A stretch of DNA of 64,000 bases. Source: Candidatus Aalborgicola danicus. Lineage in GTDB: Bacteria; Pseudomonadota; Gammaproteobacteria; Burkholderiales; Burkholderiaceae_C. The stretch is taken from positions 186,001-250,000 of the forward strand of contig JADJBC010000003.1 of NCBI GenBank assembly GCA_016703945.1. Direction: 5' to 3'. Of the stretch, positions 23,154 through 33,356 are shown one piece after another; position 1 is the stretch's first letter, and the number at the start of each line of letters is the position of its first letter. The notes below the pieces were generated by a model. It was not told where the DNA came from, searched no databases, and worked only from the letters and a program-made list of their open reading frames with translations. The position numbers and the translations under genes were made by a program.

Positions 23154-26100
23154 ATGCCAGAAAAACGGACCCTGTACACACGCAACGTTTGGCTCACTGC
23201 AAGCTTGCTGGTTGCGGTGGCGGCCGTTTTTCTGGTTTATACCGCCCTGGAGCGACGGGTCGACAACGCGGGTGAAGCGCGTTTTGAGTCCATGCAACTC
23301 GCCGATGAATTGCGTCAATCATCGGATGACCTCACCCGCATGGCGCGCACTTATGTGGTTACCGGGGACCCTTCCTACAAGAAGTACTACCAGGAAATTC
23401 TGGATATTCGCGACGGCAAGCTGCCTCGACCCATGGCCTACCAGGACATCTACTGGGACCGGGTGGTGGCCGACAAGTCCTGCTGCGCGAACTTCGGAGG
23501 GACAGCGCATCAGCCTGCTGGATCTAATGCGCCAAGCAGGTTATACGGCAGAAGAGTTCGACAAGCTGGCACTGGCCAAAGCAAATTCCGACGGTTTGAC
23601 GCGGATCGAATTTGAAGCCATGGCTTTGATGGATGACACCGGACCACAAGCCGTCACCAGCCGTGCCAACGCCTTGCAAATGATGCACGATGGGCAGTAC
23701 CACCAATACAAGGCCATGATCATGCAGCCGATTGCCGAGGTGAATCGGCTGGTAGAGGCGCGTACGCGTCTGGCTGTGGAGGATGCCAAATCCAGGGCGA
23801 CTGTTGCCCGTTTGACGCTGATCTTGATCGGGTTGGGTGCGGTAGCCATGTTGGTGCGAACCAGTCGCACTCTGCGCACGACCTTGGGTGGCACGGCGGA
23901 CGAAGTGCAGGCCCATATCACACGCATTGGTGAAGGCAATTTCTCAACTTCCATAGCGGTGACCGAGGACATGAAGGGCAGTGTGCTGGACCGCCTGGCT
24001 CAAACCCGACACAACCTCGAGCGCATCGACCAGGAACGGCAGCGAGCCCTGGCCGAGCGCATGGAGTCGGCCCGGGAACTCCAGACTTTGATGGACGCCG
24101 TCAGCAGCTATTCCATTGTGTCGATCGCAGACCCTGCGGGCAACATCACCTATGCCAATGACATGTTCAGCCAGGTCAGCGGGTACAGCAATGCGGAGCT
24201 CATGGGCCAAAACCATCGCATCGTCAAATCAGGCGCTCAGCCCGAAACTTATTGGGAAACCGTATGGAAAACCATTTCCAGCGGCTACGTGTGGCGCGGC
24301 GAAGTCTGCAATCGGGCGAAGGATGGCAGCCTCTACTGGGTGGACACGGTGATAGCCCCCTATTTCGGCGAACACGGAATAGAGAAATACATCTCCATTC
24401 GAACCGATGTGTCGGCAAGCAAGCGCGCCCAACAGACCCTCGATGCCGAGCGTCAGCGGCTGAACAACATCATCACCGGCACACGGGCAGGCACTTGGGA
24501 GTGGAACTACCAGACCGGCGAGGGAATTGTCAATGCGCGTTGGGCTGAAATGATGGGCTACTCGCTCGAAGAGGTAAAAGGAAACCCGAATCGCCTATGG
24601 CGCCATGCATTGCATCCCGATGACCTGGTGCTTGCCGCACAGCGCCTGGATGAGCACGTCAAGGGCAAGCGCGACATTTTCGAATTTGAAGGCCGCATGC
24701 GCCACAAGGCAGGGCCACTGGGTCTGGCAACTGACACGCGGGCGGCTTTTCACACGCACGCCCGACGGAAAACCAGAATGGATGTATGGCATTAACCTGG
24801 ACATCACGGAGGGCAAAAAGGCCGAAGCCGAGCTAAAAGAATCCGCGTCCAGCCTGCGGGACAATGCCGCCTTCCTGGTGCGCGCAGGGCGTATTGCCGG
24901 CATAGGCCGCTGGCAGTACGACCTGGTCGCGGGTCGCATCACATGGTCGGATCAAACATGCCAGATCCACGACGTGGTCAATGGACATTGCCCCACCCTG
25001 GAGGAGTCCATCGCCTTTTTTGCACCCGAAGCACGGGGCGAGATCCAGGCTGCGATCGGCGCTGCGCGCCGAACCGGCAAGCCTTGGGATCTGGAACTGC
25101 CCTTGACCACGGCGATGGCCAGGCATATTTGGGTGCGATGTGCGGGCGAAGCAGAGTACAGCGATGGAAAACGCATCCGCCTGGTTGGGATTTTTCAAGA
25201 CATTACCCAGCGCAGAAAACTCGAAGACGATGTGCGCCAAAAAAACGTTCTCATGAAGAACATTCTGGCCAATATCCCGGTGGGTTTGAGTGTGATGGAT
25301 GCCAACTTGAACTTGGTGGCGGAGAACAGCCTCTTTCGCAGCCTGCTGGATTTTCCGGACTCGTTGTTTGCTGCAGACGTCGTCAAATTCGAATCCATCA
25401 TCCGGTTCAACGCGCAACGTGGTGAGTATGGCGAAGGCGACCCTGATGCCATTGTCAAAACCATTGTGGAGCGGGCAAAGATGGCCCAGGCCCACCACTT
25501 CCGGCGCCAGCGCGGGAATGGTCGGACGCTGGAAATCCGGGGTGCACCTATGCCCGATGGGGGATTTGTAACAACCTACTCCGATATCACCGACCTGACG
25601 CGAGCGACCGAGGCGGCGCAGGAGGCTTCACGTTCCAAGAGCCAGTTTGTTGCCAACATGAGCCATGAGATCCGCACGCCCATGAATGCCATTCTGGGAA
25701 TGCTCAAGCTACTGCACAACACTGATCTGTCGGCGCAGCAATTGGACTATGCCGGCAAAGCCGAAGGGGCGGCCCGGTCACTGCTAAGCCTGCTCAATGA
25801 CGTGCTGGACTTCTCCAAGATGGAAGCCGGGAAGATGGAACTCGACCCGCAGCCCTTTGGGGTGGACCGTCTGCTGCGCGACCTGTCCGTGATCCTGTCT
25901 GCCAACGTCGGCGTCAAACCCATTGAAGTCCTGTTTGACGTGGACACCACGCTTCCGCGTGTTCTGGTGGCTGACGCCATGCGCCTGCAACAGGTGTTGA
26001 TCAACCTGGCGGGCAATGCCATCAAGTTCACCAATGAGGGTGAAGTCGTGGTCGAAATCAAGCTCGTTTCTCGCACCGACTCCCACACCACCCTGCGCTT

Positions 26101-27913
26101 TGCGGTGCGCGATAGCGGGATCGGCATTGCACCAGAAAATCAGGAACATATCTTTGAGGGCTTTTCGCAAGCCGAGGCATCGACCACACGCCGCTTTGGT
26201 GGCACCGGCTTGGGTCTTTCCATCTGTAAACGACTGGTAAGGCTGATGGGGGGTGCCTTGCAGCTTGACAGTGTGCTGGGTCAGGGCAGCACCTTCCACT
26301 TTACGCTGACCCTGCCAATAGCCGGTGAAATAGCTATGGTGTCGGACCCCGCGCCATCGCGCGTAATGTTGCCTTTGGATGTGTTGGTGGTGGACGATAA
26401 CGTGACCGCCCGCAACTTGACCATGCGCATGGCCCGCTCCTGGGGCTGGCGGGTCGATGGCGCAGACAGCGGCGAGCACGCTATTGCGCTGCTCGACACC
26501 CGGGCAAAAGCATTGCTGCCCCCTTATGACGCCATTTTTATTGACTGGTTGATGCCCGGCATGGACGGCTGGGAAGCCCTCGCCCGCATGCGGGATCTGG
26601 GCGCACAGGCGCTATGCCCCATTACCGTCATGGTGACTGCACACGGCCGCGAACAGCTGATGCAGCGCAGTGCGCGTGAGCAGGCGTATCTAAACGCATT
26701 TCTGGTCAAGCCCATCACGGCATCCATGCTGTTTGACACCGTGGTGGATGCCCGCGCGGGTTTGAGCAATTTGCGCGCCGCACCGCGTGCCCGGTCTGAA
26801 AAGGCCGGACGGCTTGAAGGCATGCACCTGCTTGTCGTGGAAGACAACTTGATCAATCAGCAGGTCGCCCGCGAGTTGCTGCGCTCAGAAGGTGCCCAAG
26901 TCGAAATCGCGGACAACGGCCAGTTGGGGGTTCAAGCAGTCGTCAACACGCAAACCCCATTTAATGCAGTACTGATGGATATCCAGATGCCGGTGATGGA
27001 TGGATACGAAGCCACGCGCGTGATTCGCCAGGCGCCGGGCTCGGCCCAATTGCCCATCATTGCCATGACAGCCAATGCCATGGCATCAGACCGCGAGGCA
27101 TGCCTTCGGGCCGGCATGAACGACCACGTAGGCAAACCCTTTGACCTACCCCATTTGGTAGAGGTGTTGTTGCAACACACCCGCCGCAACCGGGCGAACG
27201 GGCCCCACACCACGGAGCGGCGCGCCGCCGCCCCCGGGGGCACATTGACCGCCCCGCCACCTGCCGATGGGTTGCCACTCGTGGACGATATCGCTATGGA
27301 CGAGGCCCTTCAGCGTATGGGCGGAAACAGAGAGTTGTATGCAACCGTGCTAACGTCCTACCTGTCGGACCTGCGCGACGCACCGGAGCAGTTGGATGCC
27401 TTTTTAGCGAGCAGCGACTTGGTTGGGGCCGAACGCTTTCTGCACACCCTTAAAGGCCTATCGGCAACGGTAGGCGCAGCCAACATGGCGGCCGTTGCGA
27501 AATCGACCGAGCAGGCACTCCGGTTCGGCACGCACTTGCCAGTGCACGACTCGCTTCGGGTCGTATTCAAAGAAACTGTATTGCGCACTATCGATGTCTT
27601 GAAGCCATTAGTCGAAGACAATATGGTGTCAGTTCTGGCCGCAGTTCCTTTGTCACCCGATACTGGGGCGACGCAGGCCGATGACACGGTTCTTGTTCAA
27701 TTGAATGAATTGCGCGTTCTGTTGGAATCGTCGGATCTGCGTGCCCTGGAAATCCATGCGCAACTGCAGACCCACCTTGCGATTTCAAGCCTCGATGGCT
27801 TCGCTAGCCTATCCAAGTCGATTTCATCGTTTGACTTCGTCGCCGCGGCTGTGCAATGCGGTGACTTGCTACTTTCGATGAATCACCATTGCACCAGCGG
27901 TGACGTTCAATGA
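23154..27913 (+). CDS. Hybrid sensor histidine kinase with PAS array, two receivers and HPt (two frame breaks)
   Basis: The protein is encoded in three successive frames: 23154 to about 23485, to about 24713, then to 27913. Each join is explained by one extra base; the second is in GGG at 24712-24714, where dropping a G restores KAGHWVWQLTRG. Joined, it has about 1,585 residues: N-terminal TM and periplasmic sensor (DDLTRMARTYVVTGDP), second TM plus linker, PAS (VSIADPAGNITYANDMFS), PAS with PAC, PAS, PAS-7 (IRFNAQRGEYGEGD), HisKA with FVANMSHEIRTPMN, HATPase (FGGTGLGLSICKRL), receiver 1 (VVDDNV, FIDWLMPGMDGWE), receiver 2 (VVEDNL, LMDIQMPVMDGYE), and HPt (RFLHTLKGLSATVG). It is a complete BarA-type phosphorelay. 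No dedicated response regulator lies nearby. Confidence 0.87.
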
Positions 27914-27941
27914 AGTCCAACTTTCGCCGCTGTACCACTAA

Positions 27942-28910
27942 CTAGCTCCGTGTCGGGCTCTGACCGAATCGCGCATAGGTCACACCGGGGAAGACCTGCC
28001 GTAGCGATGGCATGATCAAGGCGCAGTCATCAAACGGCGTCACTACAGCCTCGCCACCGTCATACGCAATGACGGTGCCAGCATGCGCAATAAGCTCCAG
28101 CCCTTTCCAGTCACTTGTAAAACAGACGTCTGAGGTTTTTGCAACACAGCGACCCGCGACTTTGACCTCAACCTGTGGAATTGCAGGGGCGAACCCCGAC
28201 GGAATCGCGTCCTCCTCAATTGTCTCAGAGGCAACAAGAAATCTAAACAGAGTCCGCATTGAAACGTCGACAGCGCTTTTGCTCCAATGTTGGCCAGCCT
28301 CAACCAGAAGTGCAACCGGTCTCTCCTCTGGACGCCCAAATGCTTCGAAATCCATCATCCTTGTGCCATCTGCATGCCCCTCGTCGCGAACAATTACCCC
28401 GGGAAATCCAACCTTGTTTGCAAATTGCAGACCTTTTTGTGTCGGGCCAGAAAGAAGCAAAGGCTCGCATGACTCATGCATTGAATGCAAGTCCAAAAGG
28501 TAGTCCGCACGGCGTACGAAACCCAATATCTCGTTTGCACGAGAAACTTCTTGTTGTTTCGCTTCACCACCCAGCTTGGCTTTGCTCCAGACTCTATTCA
28601 TATCCACGTCAACGAATCGGGAGGAATCTGGCGACACTGGGTCAAACGCACGAAAAGCCGCCACGTTGGCGAAGCAAATGATCCATGAGCCCCGAGTTGG
28701 CCTCAGTCCCGATTCGATCAACCGCAGCAATGCAACTGCCCCACTGTACTCATTGCCATGGGTCAAGGCGGTGACCATTGCGCAGGGCCCGGGCTCATTC
28801 GCAGTGAACTCATGCACATAATCCACGCCCGTATTGCCGCTTCGAACAGAGTCGAGACTTGGACGATCTATCTCGATTGGATACGTTGGAAGTTCGCTAC
28901 GAGTGATCAA
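27942..28910 (-). CDS. M14-family succinylglutamate desuccinylase/aspartoacylase-like hydrolase
   Basis: 322 residues from a TTG at 28910 that has a strong AGGAGG 7 bases upstream. The AstE/AspA zinc motifs are visible: LTHGNEYSGAVALL (HxxE), DVDMNRVW, and LLDLHSMHESCEP with the third zinc ligand. MVTALTHGNE near residue 50 matches the family start. The C-terminal beta domain (KVAGRCVAKTSDVCF) is also typical. Relatives remove acyl groups from N-acyl amino acids (succinylglutamate, acetylaspartate, ectoine intermediates). The exact substrate is unknown. It is divergent from the AT-rich operon at 29.4-37 kb and shares its base composition, which suggests common origin. Confidence 0.86.
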   Translation of the reverse strand: MITRSELPTYPIEIDRPSLDSVRSGNTGVDYVHEFTANEPGPCAMVTALTHGNEYSGAVALLRLIESGLRPTRGSWIICFANVAAFRAFDPVSPDSSRFVDVDMNRVWSKAKLGGEAKQQEVSRANEILGFVRRADYLLDLHSMHESCEPLLLSGPTQKGLQFANKVGFPGVIVRDEGHADGTRMMDFEAFGRPEERPVALLVEAGQHWSKSAVDVSMRTLFRFLVASETIEEDAIPSGFAPAIPQVEVKVAGRCVAKTSDVCFTSDWKGLELIAHAGTVIAYDGGEAVVTPFDDCALIMPSLRQVFPGVTYARFGQSPTRS

Positions 28911-29447
28911 AATCTGCCTCCTGTGGGGCCGGGTTAAACGCGCACTGAAAACACATGTTTACATTTTTTTGCTTGTGTATAGACTCATTTCGACAATCTT
29001 TAGAACAGCTTATCATGGGTGAAATTTTTCGTTGATCGACAGGCAAGTCGCGGGTCGCCGTGGCACAAATAGCGAGAGGCCTTTGATCCGAAGGTTCACG
29101 GCGAGCCAGTCCTTTGATTGCTACTCCCCAAAAGAAATGGATACCGGATCAACGTGACGTTGTTTGGATTGACATTGGCGCCCCGGGGCTGTAGCGCATT
29201 GCAAAACGAACATCCCGCAATGGTGACGCCAGCAAAGCCCTTCGATGAACACACAAATTCGCTTATTGCCTTGTCAACCCAAGTCAATTTCGCACCATGG
29301 AAAGGTCACACCAGGGCGTCCTTAAAAGACATTGTCACCTGCTATTTTTGAGCTCGCCCGCGATGGGCGGTACGGGATCATTTCTCAATCAGTATTACTT
29401 CCGGGAACAACGAAGAGTTTTGGTTTGTTTTTAAAAGAAGGCAGCAC
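28911..29447. other. AT-rich intergenic region, probably divergent promoters; no gene recognised
   Basis: 537 bases separate the M14 hydrolase and the formyltransferase-like gene. Short open frames exist (plus 29118-29351, minus 29096-29287) but neither has a ribosome site or a recognisable product. The minus-strand translation around 29280-29020 gives fragments (NVNPNNVTLIRYPF and, in another frame, NLRIKGLSLFVPRRP) that might be the remains of a broken gene. The part next to the hydrolase (28935-28995) is AT-rich and could hold its promoter. Confidence 0.5.
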
Positions 29448-30104
29448 ATGCGCGATGACAGATTCAGGGTTGCAATGTTTGGCAGCTTTTACCGCGGCTT
29501 CTATCTTCTCAACGAATTGCTGCAGGGTGACATCAGTGAGCAGGTAACTGTGGTCGGTGTTGCGACTGACGATCCGGAAGCATCGTATGTCAGTGCCGAC
29601 AAACGGGTTTGGCAGTACCCCCATACGGTTTACGAGAAGGTTATGGTTTCGGAACTTGCAAAAGAGCGTGGAATTGACACTTTCAATGGGAAAGTAAACG
29701 ACCCTGAGTTCTACGAAGTGATTGATCAATGGAAGCCGGACATTTGCGTGATGGCGACCTTTGGGCAACGGATTCGTTCCCGCCTCATTAACACTCCAAA
29801 ACTTGGTTTCTACAACCTGCACCCCTGCATTGATGATTCCTGGCCATCTCACTATGTCGGCGGCAATCCCTTCGAGGGCTTGATGCGAGATGGGAAGCGA
29901 TACGCGAATATCGCCTTTCATGCTGTTGACGAGGGTTTTGATACGGGTCCATTGCTTGGACTGTCAGGAAAAATCGCGTTGCCAAAGGAAACCTCTGTGA
30001 CCGACATGCACAAGATTACTTCCTACTCCGCAGCACAATTGGCGAGCAAAGAGATGAAGAAGATATTTGCAGCGCATCAGAACTCTTGCAAGAAGGCCCT
30101 TTGA
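29448..30104 (+). CDS. Formyltransferase-fold protein (10-formyl-THF-dependent family)
   Basis: 218 residues with AGAAGG upstream of ATG 29448. The N-terminal Rossmann part (VAMFGSFYRGFYLLNELL, VVGVATDD) and the catalytic loop YNLHPCIDDSWP (Asn and His) with the downstream Asp in VDEGFDTGPLL match the Asn-His-Asp triad of methionyl-tRNA and sugar formyltransferases. The C-terminal tRNA-binding domain of Fmt is absent, so it is not the translation enzyme. Formylation of a small amine or amino sugar is plausible; the substrate is not identifiable. One base separates its stop from the cyclase start, so the two are almost certainly co-translated. Confidence 0.83.
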   Translation: MRDDRFRVAMFGSFYRGFYLLNELLQGDISEQVTVVGVATDDPEASYVSADKRVWQYPHTVYEKVMVSELAKERGIDTFNGKVNDPEFYEVIDQWKPDICVMATFGQRIRSRLINTPKLGFYNLHPCIDDSWPSHYVGGNPFEGLMRDGKRYANIAFHAVDEGFDTGPLLGLSGKIALPKETSVTDMHKITSYSAAQLASKEMKKIFAAHQNSCKKAL

Positions 30105-30105
30105 T

Positions 30106-32334
30106 ATGTCCATCGCAGAAACCAAGGCGCAGGTAACTAGATCGAACGGTCCTGCGGGTCGGCAGGAAACCACGCCGAAATTCGCCGTCAAATTGCGACT
30201 CAGTATCAGCACACTTTTTCTTTGCCTGATATTGCCGACGTTCGCCATCATCGTTTACTACATCTACAAAACAAATTATGAAATTTACAAGCACAACGCA
30301 TCCGCATTGATTACCAGCCTCAATAACCAGATGACGGACAAGTTGCTCGCATTGCTTGATCCGATCGGAGACTCTCTGGTGACGCTCGCAAAGCAAGTGC
30401 GGGACGACCCACGTTTACTCAAGAGTGCGAGTGTCAACGACACACTTCTGCTACATCTTGAAAATAACCCAAACCTTGTATCTATCTTCGTCGCTTCGGA
30501 ACGTGGCAGTTTTCACCAGGTTCAGCGAATGCGGGAGGGCATGATCGTTGCAAACCGCGTGCCGCCGGCCGATGCGGTTTTCAATTTCTGGGTTGTTGAC
30601 CGATCTGGCCTACCTGAAGGGGCATCCAACGGTTCTGGTGCCCAGGCACCTGCAAAAAATAGTAGGTCCGTCAATTCGGTTTTTACATTCTTCAAAAACC
30701 GTGACTCCGCGCCGATTGAAACCTTTGTTGTTGAAAACAACTACGACCCACGTCAACGTCCGTTCTACAAAAGCCTCTCGTCAACGGTTGCCAAAACACC
30801 CGAAGACAAACGGGAGCGTTTTGTTTTGCTTGACGAGCCCTATGTTTCTGGCAGTACTTCTCAGGCTACTATGACCGTATCAACCCCTGTTTATCAGGAC
30901 AAGACGTTCAAAGGAATGATTGGTGAGTCATTTGAGCTGAATACGATTTCAAAATACCTCAAGTCGATCCAAATCAGCAAAAATAGTGAAACCTACATCG
31001 TCGACGTCGATGGCAACATCGTGGTAAGCACCGGTCAAGACAATGGCTACACGATTGTGAAATCAGGCTTGATTAAGCAAAATATTCGTGAGGCGGCTGG
31101 CAAAGCGGTGCAGCACGCCTATCAAAGGCATATCAGCACCCAAGAACGGCAATTTGAATTTACACACCCACTGACTGCCGAAGTGTATTTGGCCCAGTTC
31201 ACGGCATTTCCAAACAATTTCAACAAGAATTGGGAAGTGATCACGCTTGCGCCCATGAGCGACTTTTTAGTTGGGCTTAACGAGATCAATAGACGACTCA
31301 TCGTTTATGGCGGAGCAGCGTGTTTGTTACTTGTGTTTCTGACTTACATTCTTTCTCGGACCATATCGCGGCCAATTGAAACCCTTACTGAAGAAATTAG
31401 AGATCTGCTGGATTTCAATCGATCAAAGAGAATAGTCGGATCGAGAATCGAAGAGATCAATATTCTTCATAGTGCTGTCAACAAGTTGCGCAACACACTG
31501 CGGGCATTTACAGCTTACGTACCACGCGATTTGGTCAATGACTTGGTCCGCTCAGGCAATGACATCGAACTTGGCGGTGAAAGCCGCTACCTGACAATCC
31601 TGTTCACTGACCTGCAAGGTTTCTCCTCCATCTCCGAAGTCACTCCGTCGCGGGAGTTGGTCAGACTTGTTTCTTCATACCTCGCACTGGTCACCTATGC
31701 CGTCAAGGAAGAAACTGGCACGGTCGATAAATTTATTGGGGATTCGGTCATGGCATTCTGGGGTGCCCCGATGCTCGATCAGAACCACGCCTATCACGCC
31801 TGCAGAGCGGCCGTGAAGTCACAACGCAGGATGGTGGAATTGAACAGGCAATTCGCTACGGAAGGTCTGCCCCCGTTGACGGTCCGCATTGGCATCCATT
31901 CGGATGCCGTTCTGGTGGGCAATATTGGATCACCTGAACGCATGAGCTACACCGTGATGGGTGACGGCGTCAACATCGCTGCGCGACTGGAAGGCATCAA
32001 CAAGGAATTTTCGACTTCGATTTGCATCAGCCATGCCACCTACAAGGAAGCTGGTGAACGGCTTTGGACACGACCCGTCGATATCATTACTGTCAAAGGA
32101 CGCAAGGGCGAAATTCCTATTTATGAAGTGCTGGCTATCCGCGGCGATGATCCTGAAACCATGGCAACCGACAGGGATAAAGCCTTATGTGCGTTGACCC
32201 GTGAAGCATTCTTGTTGTTTTCGAAGAAACAGTACCGCGAAGCGGCAGAGTTGTACCAAAAAATCATGGATACCTACGACGACGGTCTATCCTGCATTAT
32301 GAGAGATCGCTGTCTTGAAAGTCGCCCCGCTTGA
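30106..32334 (+). CDS. Transmembrane sensor class III adenylate/guanylate cyclase
   Basis: 742 residues from ATG 30106 (AGAAGG upstream). A first TM (about residues 33-55) and a second (about 395-415) enclose a roughly 340-residue periplasmic region with Cache-like features (NYDPRQRPFYKSL, SGSTSQATMTVSTPVYQDKT, FKGMIGESFEL, ETYIVDVDGNIV). A HAMP-like linker (SRTISRPIETLTEEIRDL) leads to the cyclase domain at about 480-690. Both metal aspartates are present (LFTDLQGFSS, KFIGDSVMAFWG), the Lys in DKFIGD favours ATP, and GDGVNIAARLEG supplies the transition-state Asn and Arg. It should be active. The C-terminal tail (REAAELYQKIMDTY) is helical. Downstream genes include a transporter with a cyclic-nucleotide-binding domain, a likely target. 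Confidence 0.92.
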   Translation: MSIAETKAQVTRSNGPAGRQETTPKFAVKLRLSISTLFLCLILPTFAIIVYYIYKTNYEIYKHNASALITSLNNQMTDKLLALLDPIGDSLVTLAKQVRDDPRLLKSASVNDTLLLHLENNPNLVSIFVASERGSFHQVQRMREGMIVANRVPPADAVFNFWVVDRSGLPEGASNGSGAQAPAKNSRSVNSVFTFFKNRDSAPIETFVVENNYDPRQRPFYKSLSSTVAKTPEDKRERFVLLDEPYVSGSTSQATMTVSTPVYQDKTFKGMIGESFELNTISKYLKSIQISKNSETYIVDVDGNIVVSTGQDNGYTIVKSGLIKQNIREAAGKAVQHAYQRHISTQERQFEFTHPLTAEVYLAQFTAFPNNFNKNWEVITLAPMSDFLVGLNEINRRLIVYGGAACLLLVFLTYILSRTISRPIETLTEEIRDLLDFNRSKRIVGSRIEEINILHSAVNKLRNTLRAFTAYVPRDLVNDLVRSGNDIELGGESRYLTILFTDLQGFSSISEVTPSRELVRLVSSYLALVTYAVKEETGTVDKFIGDSVMAFWGAPMLDQNHAYHACRAAVKSQRRMVELNRQFATEGLPPLTVRIGIHSDAVLVGNIGSPERMSYTVMGDGVNIAARLEGINKEFSTSICISHATYKEAGERLWTRPVDIITVKGRKGEIPIYEVLAIRGDDPETMATDRDKALCALTREAFLLFSKKQYREAAELYQKIMDTYDDGLSCIMRDRCLESRPA

Positions 32335-32396
32335 ATGTCCCGACCTCATTTGCGGACGACGGTACAAATCTACTGTGTTCAGTAAAAGGAGGGGTC

Positions 32397-33356
32397 GTGG
32401 CCACCATAGAAATAGCTTTTGTTGGCATGCGAACTAAAACGCGATCTTGGCTAGCGTTGGACGCCTATTTTTTGTTTGGCTCATTGTTGGTCGGACTCCT
32501 CTTTTCGCTGGCCCCGCTAGTATTGTTTGCCCAGGCCTCACAATCGGCGCTCCTGCGGCCATCCTCGGCTTCTGCGCCGTACTCACAACGCACATCCCCT
32601 TTGGTCAAGGCACCGAATGGCAAGACCGTGGCGCCCGATATCGCACGAATTTTGCAGCGTGGTGAGCTCGTGGTCGCGATGATTGCCGTTGATTCGCCTC
32701 CATTTTTTGCACAGAAAGATGGCGAACACGTGGGTACCGATGTAGACCTCGCACGCCAGATTGCGAAGGAATTGGGAGTTCCAGTTCGTTTTGACCGCAC
32801 TGCCAAGACCTTTGATGCAGCGGTAGAGATGGCCGCAGATGGTCGAGCAGACCTGGCCATGGGGCGGTTGGCAAGAACACTTGCGAGAGCACAAAAGGTC
32901 AATTTCAGTACCTCCTACATGCGCTTGGGTCACTCTTTTTTGATCAACCGGCTCGAGTTCGCCAAAGTCTCTGGGGCCAATGCAGCGCCTCGCGTGATAC
33001 GCAACTTCACCGGCAAACTTGGTGTGATCGGAGGGTCTGCCTGGGAGGAATTCGGACGGCGAAATTTTCCGAAGGCACAAATTGTTCTTCATACATCTTG
33101 GGCAAAGTCCGTGGAGGCCGTCAAGAAAGGAGAGGTTGTTGCGATTTATCGCGATGAGTTCGAAATTCAACAAATCATGCGTGGCAATCCTGAGCTGGCT
33201 CTGACGCTGCGGACTGTGACTTTCAACGACCTGGGATCTGCGTTGAGCGTGATGGTCGGCCTGACCGACGTGTCATTGTTAACCTTTGTGAATGAAGTAA
33301 TCGCCCAGCGTACGGAAATACCTTTGGTCGCAAATATGCTCAAGGAGCTTAAATGA
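32397..33356 (+). CDS. Amino-acid-type solute-binding protein (SBP_bac_3), no ABC partners
   Basis: A GTG start at 32397 is preferred because AAAAGGAGG is 5 bases upstream; an ATG at 32427 is the alternative. About 319 residues with an N-terminal hydrophobic segment (FGSLLVGLLFSLAPLVLFAQA), either signal or anchor. The binding fold is recognisable: GELVVAMIAVDSPPFFAQKDG, GTDVDLARQIAKELGVPVRFDRTAKTF, ADLAMGRLARTLARAQKVNFS, and the second lobe GKLGVIGGSAWEEFGRRNFP. Family-3 proteins bind polar amino acids or related acids. No ABC permease or ATPase is nearby. The stop overlaps the start of the symporter gene (ATGA), so it may deliver ligand to that carrier or to the cyclase sensor. Confidence 0.86.
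   Translation: MATIEIAFVGMRTKTRSWLALDAYFLFGSLLVGLLFSLAPLVLFAQASQSALLRPSSASAPYSQRTSPLVKAPNGKTVAPDIARILQRGELVVAMIAVDSPPFFAQKDGEHVGTDVDLARQIAKELGVPVRFDRTAKTFDAAVEMAADGRADLAMGRLARTLARAQKVNFSTSYMRLGHSFLINRLEFAKVSGANAAPRVIRNFTGKLGVIGGSAWEEFGRRNFPKAQIVLHTSWAKSVEAVKKGEVVAIYRDEFEIQQIMRGNPELALTLRTVTFNDLGSALSVMVGLTDVSLLTFVNEVIAQRTEIPLVANMLKELK

Noticed and set aside
29118..29351. Small gene of 77 codons in the island gap
   Set aside because: No ribosome site, no motif, and unusual composition; more likely chance in an AT-rich spacer.
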